Shown: positions 35,633-48,368, numbered from the stretch's first letter. The stretch: 64,000 nt of DNA from Hymenobacter monticola (GCF_022811645.1 NZ_CP094534.1:434001-498000), one strand, 5' to 3'. Notes: a model not told the origin generated them from the letters alone. Numbers and translations are program-made.

Positions 35633-35939
35633 GTGAAAGAAAGGGGGGGTAAAGTGGTGAAAAAAGAGGCAAAGCGGTGCCTGACACTAGTTGTTGTAAC
35701 AACCAGATAATGAGACAACCCAAATGTGTTTATGCATTTGTTCTTCCCTTACGAGCCCACCGTTCTTTTCGGTTTGGATGCCGCCCGAAAATGTCCAATA
35801 AAATTTGGGCTTTTGTCTTCTTCCGCAGCCGCGCTTGCATCAATTTATAGCCTGCTTGGTTTAGGGGCTACTTTTGTACCGCGCTTTGCGCTATTATTTT
35901 TTTATTTCCCGGGCAGCGTTTGCACCGCCCCCTCCTCCT
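35633..35939. other. Divergent intergenic region, AT-rich
   Basis: These 307 bp separate the DUF4331 and hscA genes and are clearly more AT-rich than their flanks. They hold a short palindrome (GTTGTTGTAACAAC near 35689) and the hscA promoter. Plus-strand frames here have no coding character. Confidence 0.6.
35869..35876 (+). promoter_or_regulatory. -7 element for hscA-like gene
   Basis: TACTTTTG matches TAnnTTTG, 64 bp before the ATG at 35940. No -33 TTTG was found at 19-20 bp. Confidence 0.45.
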
Positions 35940-37895
<1,956 letters not shown>

Positions 37896-37938
37896 CCACC
37901 TTATTGCGACGCGCAACGGCGCACTTTTTAATTACCGC

Positions 37939-39297
37939 ATGACTCCTTCGCTTTTCCGAAGCCGGCTGCTGGGGCTATTTTATGTAGCGCTGGCCAGCGT
38001 GCCCTTGTCGGTGTCCTGGTTTTCGGAGCGGTGGCGTTTTGGGTTGCTGCTGGCTTCAGAGCCGCTGATGGTCCTCACGGTGGGCGTGCTCGGCCTGGGG
38101 CTGCTGGCGGGCTGGGTGGCCTGGCCCCGCACCGCCCGGCGCCTCGACAAACTCATTGGCCTGCACGTGGGGGCGCTTTTTCTCTCCACGGTTTTTTCGG
38201 GCAATGTGCTGGTATCGGCTAAGTACTTTGCCACGATACTGCTCTACATCGGCTTTGGCTACGGGGTGCAGCGCGTGCTGCGGCTCGAGCGCGCCGAGTG
38301 GTTTCGGGCCCTGGGTGCGCTGGCGCTGGGCACCGGCCTGCTGGCGGCCTACGCCCTGCTGCAGCACGCGCAAATCGGCATTTCGTACACGTTTTCCTAT
38401 TTCGTGGCCCGGCCCTTTCTGGAGCACGGCCACACCAACCTCACCGTCATTTTGGAGCCGCTGGTGCTGGTGCTCAACATGATATTGCTGTACCATGCGC
38501 GGGCGCAACAGCAGCGTGGGCGGTTTATGGTCACGATGCTGCTCACGGCCGTGCTGATGGTGGTAGCATTCTCGTATTCGCGGGCGTCCTACATCTCGCT
38601 GCTGGCCCAGGCGCTGCTGCTGCTGGCTTTCTCGGGCCGCGAGGCGGGGGTGCGGCTGCTGCTGCCCTGGGCGGTGGCCGGTGGCCTGGTGCTCAGCGCC
38701 TGGCAGGTCATCAACATCGTGCACCCGCACCCACCCACGGCCACCGAAACCAACCTGCTGCACGAGTTGGGCTCGGTGAGCGACTTTTCTTCGGCCAACG
38801 AGTCGAACGCCGAGCGCATGAGCCGCTGGGTGTTCAGCCTCGACCTTTTCCAGCAGGAGCCCGTGGTTGGCGCGGGCCCCGCCACCTTTCCCGACCGCTA
38901 CTTGGAGTTTGTGCGCCACGACCCGGCCCATCCCAACTACACCCCCACCCTGCGCCGCATGAACGCCCACAACCTTTACCTCGACTGGCTGGCCGAGTCC
39001 GGGGCGTTGGGCCTGCTTTCGGGGCTGCTGCTGCTGGGCTATCTGCTGGTGCGGCAGCTGCGGTGGGTGTTTCGCGGGCAGCAAACGCCGGCACAGGTGG
39101 GCTTCACCGTTTACCTGCTGTTTTTCCTGCTGCATTCCTTCACCCAGGACTTTTGGCAGGAGCCCCGCGTCATTGTGCTGTTTTGGCTGGCCATTGGCTT
39201 GCAGCGCCACTACGCCCGGGCGGCCATGCTCCCCAGCGCCACTGACACGGCGGCGCTGCAGCCTTCCGTAGCATCAGCAGACGTTTCGTCCCGCTAA
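37939..39297 (+). CDS. O-antigen ligase family protein
   Basis: The 452-residue membrane protein has about eleven predicted helices and the Wzy_C/O-antigen ligase core. SYSRASYISLLAQ lies near residue 213, and a long periplasmic loop includes NAERMSRWVF and RMNAHNLYLDWLAESG, the conserved ligase loop. It would join or polymerise lipid-linked surface glycan in the inner membrane. It may act with the glycosyltransferase at the left edge, though they are far apart. A second family member is cut by the right edge. It is downstream of hscA by 43 bp and may be cotranscribed. Confidence 0.87.
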   Translation: MTPSLFRSRLLGLFYVALASVPLSVSWFSERWRFGLLLASEPLMVLTVGVLGLGLLAGWVAWPRTARRLDKLIGLHVGALFLSTVFSGNVLVSAKYFATILLYIGFGYGVQRVLRLERAEWFRALGALALGTGLLAAYALLQHAQIGISYTFSYFVARPFLEHGHTNLTVILEPLVLVLNMILLYHARAQQQRGRFMVTMLLTAVLMVVAFSYSRASYISLLAQALLLLAFSGREAGVRLLLPWAVAGGLVLSAWQVINIVHPHPPTATETNLLHELGSVSDFSSANESNAERMSRWVFSLDLFQQEPVVGAGPATFPDRYLEFVRHDPAHPNYTPTLRRMNAHNLYLDWLAESGALGLLSGLLLLGYLLVRQLRWVFRGQQTPAQVGFTVYLLFFLLHSFTQDFWQEPRVIVLFWLAIGLQRHYARAAMLPSATDTAALQPSVASADVSSR

Positions 39298-39367
39298 AGA
39301 AATCAGTTTGCCTGAGGACGCCCTTTAGCGACCATTTGAACGGCTGCTTTCATTGCATTAGCACCAT

Positions 39368-39832
39368 TCATTTGCGGGGACCTGCTTTAGCCGTGCTGCG
39401 CAAGCCAAAGCCCAGCACGGACCGCGCCGCCGTATCACGAAAAGTTACTTCTAACAGCTCCGAAGGGCTTTTCATGGCCGAATCGGCGGCGAATGAGAAG
39501 GTATAAAACAACCGCGAGCCTCCGCGGTCGCCCAGGCGTACGCCCAGTTTGTAAAGCTCAATGCCCGTTCCATGCCGCTGCCCGCTTTTCCAGATGGGCT
39601 GGGCGGCAGCGGCAAATTGCCTCAAGTTAAGGCCCTGGCGCACCTCGGGTGCCAAGCGCGCGTAGGCCGCCGGGTAATTGGCGCGCAGCACAGCCCGCAG
39701 AAACAAACCCGCGGCCTGCGCCTGCCCCAGCCGGGGCCTGGGCTGCACTGCAGGCGCCGTGCTGCCCAAGCCAAACCCCGCACCCGCAGCCACCGTCATC
39801 AGCACCAAACCCCGGCAAAGCTTCTTTAGCAT
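39368..39832 (-). CDS. Small exported protein, function unknown
   Basis: The 154-residue product has a basic N terminus and hydrophobic core (LCRGLVLMTVAAGAGFGLG) suggesting export. The remainder (FLRAVLRANYPAAYARLAPEVRQGL ... with a Tyr/Leu-rich middle) vaguely recalls NTF2-like or DUF3887-type folds, in which a helix pair precedes a curved sheet. I do not recognise the family with confidence. A 10-bp hairpin lies between it and the next minus-strand gene, so it may have its own transcript. Confidence 0.65.
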   Translation of the reverse strand: MLKKLCRGLVLMTVAAGAGFGLGSTAPAVQPRPRLGQAQAAGLFLRAVLRANYPAAYARLAPEVRQGLNLRQFAAAAQPIWKSGQRHGTGIELYKLGVRLGDRGGSRLFYTFSFAADSAMKSPSELLEVTFRDTAARSVLGFGLRSTAKAGPRK

Positions 39833-39839
39833 GGCCCAA

Positions 39840-39890
39840 AATAAGCGAAGGCGGCCGGTCCGGCGCTGATGCCGGGCCTGCCGCCTTCGT
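39840..39890 (-). terminator. Hairpin after the CUB/CARDB gene
   Basis: CGAAGGCGGC (39846-39855) and GCCGCCTTCG (39880-39889) are perfect complements, followed on the minus strand by CTTATTTTGG. It is a reasonable intrinsic terminator for the gene ending at 39923. Confidence 0.6.
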
Positions 39891-39922
39891 TCCGGTACCG
39901 TGGCACCGGCTTCTGCTAGTCG

Positions 39923-42900
39923 TTATTCAATCACCACGCGGCGCGTCACGCTCAGGCCGCTGCCGGTGAGGCGCAGCGTATACACGCCCGTAGCCAGGCC
40001 CTGCGTGGGCAATTCCGCTTGGTTGACCCGGCCGCTGCCCAGTTGCATGGCCTGGGTCAGCACGCGCTGGCCAAGGGCATTGTAAAGGTCAGCCGAGGCC
40101 GGGCCGCTGGTGCCGGCACCGCTCAGCTGCACGCGCATCACGCTGCCGTTCGCCACGGGGTTGGGTACTACGGCCACAGTGTAGCCGGCCGTCTGGTCGC
40201 GGGCGGCCAGGCCACGGGTCACCGTCACGGCCAGAGCAGCCAGGTTGTTGTTCTCATTGGCTTCCGTTTCCGCGTTCAGCGGGTCAGCCACGAAGAGAAC
40301 ATAGTAGGCGCCCGGCGCGGTGGCGGCCGGCACGGCCGCCGTCAACTGACGGTTGGCGCTCACATTCGAGACCAGCGTCGAGCCGGCGTTGCTGCCCAGC
40401 AGCACGTCGCTGGCGTCCAGCGTCTGGTTGGTCGAGAGGTAGTAGCCCACGGCCGACGTTGCGGCCGTGCCCGAGCCTTGGTTAAGCACCGTGGCGCTCA
40501 ACGACAGGTTGCCCCCGGCAGGCACCGACGACGGCGAAGCCCCAATCTGGGTCAGCAGCAGGTCGGACAACAGCACCGGCGCCGCCACGCACGACACCGT
40601 GGCGTCGAAGCCGGTGCCCGTCACGCTGCCGTCGCTGGTAAATACCAGCGTGAGCGCGCCCGTGGTGTTGGTGGGGCTGGCCTGGATGGGCAGCGTGGGC
40701 AAGTAGTTCAAGGTGGCCAGCAAGGGCGACTGCGCGTTCGGGCCATCGTAGATGCGCAAGGCATCGCAGCAGGATTCCACGGCAAACGAGTTGAACGCCA
40801 GTTGCACGCGGCTGCCGGCCGTGCCGGGGTTGATGACGAGGGTACCGTTGGCGTTGTCCGAGTAGGGGCCGAATCCGCCGTGGTCGTATACCGTTGTGTT
40901 GCAGGTGGTCACCGTGGCGGTGCCCGTGTACGGCACCACCGTGCCCGTAAACGGCCCCGTTATCGTGAATTGGTAATAGGCCACGTTGTTGTTCTCGTTG
41001 GTTTCGCTCACCAGGTTGGTGGGGTCGGCCACGGCCAGCATGAAGTAGTTGCCCGCCGTGGTGCCCGTCGGAATCGTAACGCTGCCGTTGGAAGTGGTAT
41101 ACTGGTAGCTGCCCAGCACGCCACCGGTGGTGCTGGTGAGCAGCACGTCGCTGGCATCGAGGATGGTGTTGGTCGAGAGGTAGTAGCCCACGTTGCTGCT
41201 CGCCGCACCGGTGTTGCCGGCGTTGAAGACAGACGACGAAACCGACAGCGTACCGCCGGGCGACACCGGTGCGCCGCTCAGGTAAAACTGCGAAATCTGC
41301 AGGTCGATGGACGGGGCCGTCACCTGAATGGTGGCGTAGGCCACGTTGTTGTTCTCGTTCGTTTCCGTTACGGCGTTCGTGGGGTCGGCCACAAACAACA
41401 CGTAGTAGTAGCCGGCCGTGGTGCCGGCCGGAATGGTGGCCGTGGCCGTGCGGTACGAGCTCAGGCCAGCCGAGAGCGAAGTGCCCGCTGTAGTGGTCAG
41501 CAGCACGTCGCTGGCGTCCAACGTGGCGTTGGTCGAGAGGTAGTAGCCCACGGTGCTGCTGGGCGATACCAGCGTGCCCGTATTGTAGATGTACGAGGTC
41601 ATGCTCAGCGTGCCGCCGATGCCTACCGTGTAAGGGCTGGCGTACGTCTGGCCCATCTGCAGGTCGATGCCCGGCGCCGTTACCAGCAGCGTGGTGTAGG
41701 CCACGTTGTTGTTCTCGTTCGTTTCCACCACCAGATTGCTGGGGTCGGCCACAAACAGCAGGTAGTAAGTGCCCGAAGCCGTAGCGGCCGGCACCGTGAC
41801 GCTGGAGTAGATGTTGACGTAGTTGTTGCTCGTCAGGGTGGCCGTGTTCTGGCTGCCCACCAGCACGTCGCTGGCGTCGAACGTGGTGTTGGTCGACAGG
41901 TAGAAGCTCAGGTTGGCCGGGCTGGCGGGCGCGTTGCCCTGGTTGTAGAGGTAGCCCGAAACGTTGGTCGAATTGCCCGCGGCCACCGTACTCGGCGACG
42001 CGTAGGCCGACGACACCGTCAAATCGATGGAAGGCGCCAGCACCGTGAAAGCCAGGCTGCGCACGTTGTTGGTTTCGTTGGTTTCGCTCACCAGGTTGGT
42101 GGGGTCGGCCGCGAACAGGATGTAGTACGTGCCGGGCGTGGTCCCCACCGGAATGGTCAGGTAGCCCGAGCGGTACGATGCCAAGTTGGGGCTGAGGGCG
42201 CTGCCCGTGGCCGTGTACAGCAGCACGTCGCTGGCATCGAGCGTGGTGTTGGTCGAGAGGTAGAAGCCCAGGTTGCTGCTCGTGGCCATCACGTTGCCCT
42301 GGTTCAGAATGGAAGCCGAAGCCTGCACCGTGCTACCGGCCGCGCCGGAATAAGGATACAGCGTTTCCTGCTGCACCACCAGGTCCACACCCGGAGGCGC
42401 TACCGTGATGGCCACCGCGGCTACGTTGTTGGTTTCGCTGCTCTCGCTCACCTGGTTCTGGTAGTCGGCCACAAACAGGATGTAGTACGTGCCGGGCGTC
42501 AGGCCCGTGGGAATGGCCGCCGTGCCGTAGCGCGACGACGAGTACGTCGTCGAGAGCGCGCCGCCGTACTGCGAAGTCAGCAGCACATCGCTGGCGTCCA
42601 GCGTGGCGTTGGTGGAGAGGTAAAAGCCTACGCTGCTGCTGGGCGACACCGCGTTGCCCGAGTTCAGAATGTAGCAGCTCATGTTGATGGGCGTGCCCAC
42701 GGCCGTGTTCAGCGGCGACACCGCGGCCTGCTGAATGGTCAGGTCGATGCTCGGGGCCACCACCGTCACGTTCACCGCCGCCACGTTGTTGCTTTCGTTG
42801 CTCTCGGTCACCTGGTTCTGGTAGTCGCCCACAAACAGGATGTAGTAGTTGCCGGGCGCCGCCGTAGCCGGGATGGTGGCGACACCCGAGCGGTAAGAGC

Positions 42901-43579
42901 TCAAACCCGGGTTCAGCGCGTAGCCCGTCGAGGAACTCAGCAGCACGTCGCTGGCGTCCAGCGTGGCGTCCGTCGAGAAATAGAAGCCCACGTTGCTGCT
43001 CGCTGCCGCGCCCGCCCCGATGTTGTAGACGGAGCAGCTCAGCGAAACCGAGTTGCCGGCCACCGTGCTCAGCGGGCTCACCGAAGCGCCCTGCACGGCC
43101 AGGTCGGCCAGCGGCACGCTCGTCACGCAGGAAATAGAAGCCGCAAAGCCCGCCTGGTTGTAGTAGTTGTCGCTTTGCAGCACCACCGTGAGCGAGCCCG
43201 ATGCGTTGGTGGCGTATAGCGACGTCGGCGGCTGGTTGTAGCTCGTGTACTCGCCAATCAGCGGCGCCGAGGTCGAGTTGCCATCGTACACCCGCACCAC
43301 GTCGTAATAAGGGTCCACGTTGAGCGAAGAGAACTGCAGCCGAATCTTATTGCCGGCCGTGGCTGGCACCAGCGTCGTCCCGCCGAAGGCGTTCGACGAA
43401 TAGCTGCCCGTCGCGCCGCCGTCGTCGTACAGCGTCCCCGAGCAGGTCGTCACCGACGTGATGCCCGTGGTGGGCAGGTTATACGTTTGGGCCCGGGCCG
43501 CCTGGCCCCACCACAACACTGCAGCAAGCAGCACCAGCCACGTTTTGCCCCGTAATAGCAAATGGTAGTTTTGTTTCAT
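39923..43579 (-). CDS. Large secreted CUB/CARDB-repeat protein with T9SS domain
   Basis: The 1218-residue protein has a signal peptide (TWLVLLAAVLWWGQAARAQ) and a CUB-like domain (about 32-150, TCSGTLYDDGGATGSYS). Six CARDB Ig-like repeats of about 112-116 residues follow, each with TLDASDVLL and ending NESNNVA or similar. A second CUB-like domain (TTCNTTVYDHGGFGPYSDN), a seventh CARDB and a T9SS sorting domain complete it. CARDB arrays act as cell-surface adhesive stalks. DASDVLL repeats suggest Ca binding (inference). The DNA repeats strongly, period about 340 bp, which can confuse assembly. It lies upstream of a small gene and follows ftsB. Confidence 0.88.
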   Translation of the reverse strand: MKQNYHLLLRGKTWLVLLAAVLWWGQAARAQTYNLPTTGITSVTTCSGTLYDDGGATGSYSSNAFGGTTLVPATAGNKIRLQFSSLNVDPYYDVVRVYDGNSTSAPLIGEYTSYNQPPTSLYATNASGSLTVVLQSDNYYNQAGFAASISCVTSVPLADLAVQGASVSPLSTVAGNSVSLSCSVYNIGAGAAASSNVGFYFSTDATLDASDVLLSSSTGYALNPGLSSYRSGVATIPATAAPGNYYILFVGDYQNQVTESNESNNVAAVNVTVVAPSIDLTIQQAAVSPLNTAVGTPINMSCYILNSGNAVSPSSSVGFYLSTNATLDASDVLLTSQYGGALSTTYSSSRYGTAAIPTGLTPGTYYILFVADYQNQVSESSETNNVAAVAITVAPPGVDLVVQQETLYPYSGAAGSTVQASASILNQGNVMATSSNLGFYLSTNTTLDASDVLLYTATGSALSPNLASYRSGYLTIPVGTTPGTYYILFAADPTNLVSETNETNNVRSLAFTVLAPSIDLTVSSAYASPSTVAAGNSTNVSGYLYNQGNAPASPANLSFYLSTNTTFDASDVLVGSQNTATLTSNNYVNIYSSVTVPAATASGTYYLLFVADPSNLVVETNENNNVAYTTLLVTAPGIDLQMGQTYASPYTVGIGGTLSMTSYIYNTGTLVSPSSTVGYYLSTNATLDASDVLLTTTAGTSLSAGLSSYRTATATIPAGTTAGYYYVLFVADPTNAVTETNENNNVAYATIQVTAPSIDLQISQFYLSGAPVSPGGTLSVSSSVFNAGNTGAASSNVGYYLSTNTILDASDVLLTSTTGGVLGSYQYTTSNGSVTIPTGTTAGNYFMLAVADPTNLVSETNENNNVAYYQFTITGPFTGTVVPYTGTATVTTCNTTVYDHGGFGPYSDNANGTLVINPGTAGSRVQLAFNSFAVESCCDALRIYDGPNAQSPLLATLNYLPTLPIQASPTNTTGALTLVFTSDGSVTGTGFDATVSCVAAPVLLSDLLLTQIGASPSSVPAGGNLSLSATVLNQGSGTAATSAVGYYLSTNQTLDASDVLLGSNAGSTLVSNVSANRQLTAAVPAATAPGAYYVLFVADPLNAETEANENNNLAALAVTVTRGLAARDQTAGYTVAVVPNPVANGSVMRVQLSGAGTSGPASADLYNALGQRVLTQAMQLGSGRVNQAELPTQGLATGVYTLRLTGSGLSVTRRVVIE

Positions 43580-43616
43580 ATGAGAAATTTGATGAGAAAA
43601 GTATGAATATTAAAGT

Positions 43617-43674
43617 GCAAAAACCAAGCCACCCCGCCCACTGCAAAGAGTGGAAATTCGGGCGGCTTGGTTTT
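43617..43674 (-). terminator. Intrinsic terminator after ftsB
   Basis: AAAACCAAGCCGCCC-type arms (43660-43674 with 43620-43639) form a long, partly bulged stem followed on the minus strand by TTTTTGC. It lies just past the ftsB stop at 43680. Confidence 0.8.
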
Positions 43675-43679
43675 CCTTT

Positions 43680-43994
43680 TTAGTTATCGTTTTGGGGCAC
43701 CAGCACGAATACGTCCTCTCCGGGACGCTTCATGAGGTATTTCTCCCGCGCAAATTTTTCCAGCAGGGCCGGCGAGCTCATCAACTCCGCCCGGTCTTTC
43801 TTTACCACCTCAATGTTGTCGAGGTAGTATTGCTTCTCGTTGCGCAGGTCCTGCCACTTGCGGTAGATGTCGAACTGCTTGCCTAAATCATTGGCGTCGA
43901 ACACCAGCATCCAGACCAAAAAGCCCATGCCGGTGAGAAAATAAAAGCTGCGCAACACCCGAAACAACGGGCTAATAAAATGAGGTAGATTCAT
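43680..43994 (-). CDS. ftsB: Septum formation initiator FtsB/DivIC
   Basis: The 104-residue protein starts at ATG 43994 (frame open upstream with no likely start). It has a short cytoplasmic part, one membrane helix (FYFLTGMGFLVWMLVF) and a periplasmic coiled coil (residues about 45-75) ending in AREKYLMKRPGEDVFVL, the FtsB/DivIC signature. It belongs to the FtsQLB complex of cell division. A near-consensus TACCTTTA element (44007-44000) lies 6 bp before the start. It follows eno after a terminator, an order common in Bacteroidota. Confidence 0.9.
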   Translation of the reverse strand: MNLPHFISPLFRVLRSFYFLTGMGFLVWMLVFDANDLGKQFDIYRKWQDLRNEKQYYLDNIEVVKKDRAELMSSPALLEKFAREKYLMKRPGEDVFVLVPQNDN

Positions 43995-44011
43995 TGGGAT
44001 AAAGGTAATAC

Positions 44012-44047
44012 AAAAGGCCAATTCCACTACCGCAGAATTGGCCTTTT
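44012..44047 (-). terminator. Intrinsic terminator after eno
   Basis: A perfect 12-bp inverted repeat (44012-44023 with 44036-44047) with a 12-base loop runs into TTTTG on the minus strand. Its right arm starts 23 bp past the eno stop. Confidence 0.8.
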
Positions 44048-44069
44048 ATGCAACTAAGACTCAGCAGGA

Positions 44070-45362
<1,293 letters not shown>

Positions 45363-45374
45363 TTAAATATGCCG

Positions 45375-45382
45375 CAAACGTA
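45375..45382 (-). promoter_or_regulatory. -7 element of eno promoter
   Basis: On the minus strand this is TACGTTTG, 34 bp before the ATG at 45341. A -33 TTTG at the usual spacing is not obvious. Confidence 0.5.
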
Positions 45383-45410
45383 CGCGAATCGGCCGGCATA
45401 AGCACATCTT

Positions 45411-45452
45411 GTTTAAAAACAAAAAGGGACGCCCCTTACGGAACGTCCCTTT
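45411..45452 (-). terminator. Terminator of the alpha operon
   Basis: AAAGGGACG/CGTCCCTTT (45444-45452 with 45423-45431) makes a 9-bp stem, and the minus strand continues TTGTTTTTAAAC. It lies 25 bp after the rplQ stop and ends the ribosomal cluster. Confidence 0.85.
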
Positions 45453-45476
45453 CAACTTTGCAGAAACTGCTACAAA

Positions 45477-46082
45477 TTAAGCACCAGCTTCGTCAGCTTT
45501 AGCTTCTTCGCGGCTCTCGCCGTTGTGCAGGGTTTCGGTAGCCGTATCAGCCGGAGCCGATTGCTCAACTACAGCGGCGGGAGCTACAGCCTCACCCGAT
45601 ACTTCGGTAGCCGAAGTACCAGCTTCGTTGGTAGCATCCGTAGCCTTTTTGCCACCACGACGCGAACGACGGGTAGTCGTAGTCTTCTCGGCAGCAGCTT
45701 GCTTCGACTCGAGCAGGGTCTCGTTAAAGTCCACCAACTCGATGATGCACATATCAGCGTTGTCACCCAGACGGGTAGCGCTCAGCTTCAGGATGCGGGT
45801 GTAGCCACCGGGACGGTTGGCAATTTTGCCCGAAATGTTGCCAAACAGTTCCTTAATCGACTCTTTATCTTGCAGGGCAGCAAACACCATGCGGCGCGAG
45901 TGCGTCGTGTCTTCCTTCGACTTGGTCAGCATCGGCTCCACGTACTTGCGCAGGGCTTTGGCTTTGGCCACAGTCGTAGTCACACGCTTGTGCAGGATGA
46001 GCGACGAAGCCATGTTCGACAACATGGCGTGGCGGTGGGCGGTAGTCCGGCCCAATTGGTTAACTTTTCTTCCGTGACGCAT
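45477..46082 (-). CDS. rplQ: Ribosomal protein L17 with long C-terminal tail
   Basis: L17 lies near the peptide exit tunnel in the 50S subunit. Residues 1-121 are the conserved core ([20 protein letters not shown]). A tail of about 80 residues follows, with a basic patch (RRSRRGGKK) then Thr/Ala/Glu-rich sequence. Such tails are usual in Bacteroidota. It is the last gene of the cluster and lies 181 bp from rpoA because a palindromic repeat sits between them. Confidence 0.97.
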   Translation of the reverse strand: MRHGRKVNQLGRTTAHRHAMLSNMASSLILHKRVTTTVAKAKALRKYVEPMLTKSKEDTTHSRRMVFAALQDKESIKELFGNISGKIANRPGGYTRILKLSATRLGDNADMCIIELVDFNETLLESKQAAAEKTTTTRRSRRGGKKATDATNEAGTSATEVSGEAVAPAAVVEQSAPADTATETLHNGESREEAKADEAGA

Positions 46083-46184
46083 CGGTCGTTTGAAAAAATG
46101 TGTGCTTGCGGGCGGCGACCACGGCGGGCTATTTAAGCCTCATTAGAACCGCTGCCCCTGGGGCACACTGATGAAAAATAAAAA

Positions 46185-46254
46185 AGTAGTCGGTAGTAAG
46201 TACTCAGTAGTCGGACGGATGAGTCTGCTTACTGACTACCCACTACCGACTACT
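46185..46254. repeat. Palindromic repeat between rpoA and rplQ
   Basis: AGTAGTCGGTAGT (46185-46197) and ACTACCGACTACT (46242-46254) are perfect 13-bp arms. Inner sequence repeats the same TCAGTAGTC-type units. The element accounts for about 70 of the 181 bp between the two genes. Confidence 0.7.
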
Positions 46255-46263
46255 CAGCAATGG

Positions 46264-47253
46264 CTATTCTTCGTCGAGCCGGTACTTGCTCAGGTCCATG
46301 CCGAACTCCAGGCCACGCTCTTCCACGAGGTTTTCAAGTTCGGTGAGGCTCTTCTTACCGAAGTTGCGGAACTTCATCATGTCGGCGATTTCGAGCTGCA
46401 CCAACTCACCCATCGTCTTAATATCAGCCGCCTTGAGGCAGTTTTTAGCGCGTACGCTGAGCTCCATGTCCTCCAGCGGAGTCTTAAGCATCTTGCGCAT
46501 CTGCATGGTCTCTTCATCAATCGGCTCGTCTTCGGTCACACGCGGACCTTCGAGGGTCATCGTGTTGTCCGAGAACAGCATGAAGTGCTGAATGAGGATG
46601 TTGGCCGCACCTTTCAGCGCGTCCTCCGGGTGAATCGAACCGTCGGTCTGAATCTCGATAACGAGCTTCTCGTAGTCGGTCTTCTGCTCCACACGGGTGT
46701 TCTCGATGCTGTACTTCACGTTCTTGATGGGCGTGTAGATAGCGTCGATGGCAATCTGACCGAAAACCTGGTCAGCCGGCTTGTTCTCGTCGGCGGGCAC
46801 GTAGCCACGGCCGCGCGCAATCGTCAGCTCCATCTCCAGCTCCACGCTGGGGTCAAGGTGAGCAATTACGTGGTCGGGATTCAGTACTTCGAAACCGCTG
46901 GCGAACTTGGCGATATCAGCACCCGAGAAGGTATCCTGGCCTTTCACGCGCACCGTAATTTTATCCGAGATGGCGTCGCTCACCTTCTTGAAGCGGACCA
47001 TCTTCAGGTTCAGGATGATTTCGGACATGTCCTCAATCACGCCTTCGATGGTCGAAAACTCGTGCAGCACGCTGTTGGTGCGCACCGAAGTGATGGCGAA
47101 ACCCTCCAGCGACGACAACAGAATGCGACGCAGCGCATTGCCGATGGTGACGCCGTAGCCCTTCTCGAGCGGCTTAAATTCAAACGTCCCGGTGAAGTCG
47201 TCGGATTTCTCCATCACCACTTTCTCCGGCATCTGAAAAGCTAAGATTGACAT
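46264..47253 (-). CDS. rpoA: RNA polymerase alpha subunit
   Basis: RpoA assembles beta and beta' and contacts promoter DNA. ATG 47253 is chosen because [18 protein letters not shown] is the family start; the frame is open upstream. The 329-residue protein has the alpha NTD with [17 protein letters not shown] and the alpha CTD ([20 protein letters not shown] ... FGKKSLTEL). It lies 90 bp after rpsD, a gap holding a strong hairpin, and before rplQ. Confidence 0.98.
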   Translation of the reverse strand: MSILAFQMPEKVVMEKSDDFTGTFEFKPLEKGYGVTIGNALRRILLSSLEGFAITSVRTNSVLHEFSTIEGVIEDMSEIILNLKMVRFKKVSDAISDKITVRVKGQDTFSGADIAKFASGFEVLNPDHVIAHLDPSVELEMELTIARGRGYVPADENKPADQVFGQIAIDAIYTPIKNVKYSIENTRVEQKTDYEKLVIEIQTDGSIHPEDALKGAANILIQHFMLFSDNTMTLEGPRVTEDEPIDEETMQMRKMLKTPLEDMELSVRAKNCLKAADIKTMGELVQLEIADMMKFRNFGKKSLTELENLVEERGLEFGMDLSKYRLDEE

Positions 47254-47303
47254 ATATGGGGCGTAAAAAATGTAAAAAAAGTTGGTGAAGTATAAGCACA
47301 AGT

Positions 47304-47328
47304 GCGGCCCGGCAAATTGCCGGGCCGC
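47304..47328 (-). promoter_or_regulatory. Strong hairpin between rpsD and rpoA
   Basis: GCGGCCCGGC (47304-47313) pairs perfectly with GCCGGGCCGC (47319-47328), loop 5. No U-run follows directly on the minus strand, so it is a regulatory or RNA-stability element rather than a clear terminator. Confidence 0.55.
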
Positions 47329-47343
47329 TACCAGTAGCGCTAT

Positions 47344-47949
47344 TTACTTCGAATACAGTTCGACGATGAGCTGCTCCGTGATTTTCTCCGGAATCAGCTC
47401 GCGCGAAGGAGCGTTGGTGAATTTACCAGCCAGCTCCTTGCCGTCCCACTCCAGCCACGAGAACTGGCGTGAGTTGCGAACCGACAGGCTCGTGGTGATG
47501 GCTTCCAGCGACTTCGACTTCTCCCGCACGGCCACGATGTCGCCGGGACGCAGGTGGTACGAAGGAATGTTCACCACTTCACCGTTAACCGTGATGTGCT
47601 TGTGGCCCACCAGCTGACGAGCCGCGCGACGCGTCGAGGCAATGCCCAAACGGTACACGGTGTTGTCCAGACGGGCTTCCAACAGGGCGAGCAGGTTGTC
47701 GCCGGTGATGCCGGGCATGGTGGCAGCCTTGTGGAACAGGTTTTCGAATTGCTTCTCCAACATGCCGTACATGTACTTCACCTTCTGCTTCTCCATCAGC
47801 TGCACGGCGTATTCCGACTGCTTCTTGCGGCGGCCGCGGCCGTGCTGGCCCGGAGGATATGCTTTCTTGTTGAGCGCCTTGCTCGGGCCGAAAATCGGCT
47901 CGTTGAAGCGACGGGCAATTTTTGAGGTAGGGCCGGTATAACGTGCCAT
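47344..47949 (-). CDS. rpsD: Ribosomal protein S4
   Basis: S4 is a primary 16S-binding assembly protein. The 201 residues show [15 protein letters not shown] and the S4 RNA-binding motif ([34 protein letters not shown]). The N terminus lacks the zinc-binding cysteines. It sits between rpsK and rpoA, the usual alpha-operon place, 26 bp after rpsK. Confidence 0.98.
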   Translation of the reverse strand: MARYTGPTSKIARRFNEPIFGPSKALNKKAYPPGQHGRGRRKKQSEYAVQLMEKQKVKYMYGMLEKQFENLFHKAATMPGITGDNLLALLEARLDNTVYRLGIASTRRAARQLVGHKHITVNGEVVNIPSYHLRPGDIVAVREKSKSLEAITTSLSVRNSRQFSWLEWDGKELAGKFTNAPSRELIPEKITEQLIVELYSK

Positions 47950-47975
47950 CTTATTATCCTAACTGAAGTGAAAAA

Positions 47976-48368
47976 CTAAACGCGACGACGCTTGGGGGGG
48001 CGGCAGCCGTTGTGGGGCAGCGGCGTTACGTCGCGGATGGTGGTCACCTCAATGCCCACGTTGCCGAGGGCGCGGATGGCCGACTCACGGCCCGCACCCG
48101 GGCCTTTCACAAATACTTCGGCTTTGCGCATGCCCAGGTCGTGGGCCACTTTGCCGCAGTCGCTCATCGCCATTTGAGCGGCGTAGGGCGTATTTTTCTT
48201 CGAACCACGGAAGCCCATTTTGCCGGCCGAAGCCCACGAAATAACTTGACCGTTGTTGTTGGTGATGGAGATGATGATGTTGTTGAACGAGGCACGAATG
48301 TGTACCTGGCCCACCTGCTCCACCACGACAACGCGCTTCTTGGCTTTGTCTTTTCTTTTTTGTGCCAT
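47976..48368 (-). CDS. rpsK: Ribosomal protein S11
   Basis: S11 forms part of the 30S platform near the mRNA exit channel. The 130-residue protein has the conserved [20 protein letters not shown], the [13 protein letters not shown] motif, and the basic C terminus [12 protein letters not shown]. It follows rpsM with an 87-bp gap. Confidence 0.98.
   Translation of the reverse strand: MAQKRKDKAKKRVVVVEQVGQVHIRASFNNIIISITNNNGQVISWASAGKMGFRGSKKNTPYAAQMAMSDCGKVAHDLGMRKAEVFVKGPGAGRESAIRALGNVGIEVTTIRDVTPLPHNGCRPPKRRRV

Noticed and set aside
42000..43200. CRISPR or satellite repeats
   Set aside because: The repeats are coding, about 340 bp long, diverged and encode CARDB domains.
40019..43219. Plus-strand open frame of 1066 codons
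   Set aside because: It is antisense to the CUB/CARDB gene; long antisense frames are a by-product of high GC and repetitive codons, and the minus strand has signal peptide, domains and T9SS end.
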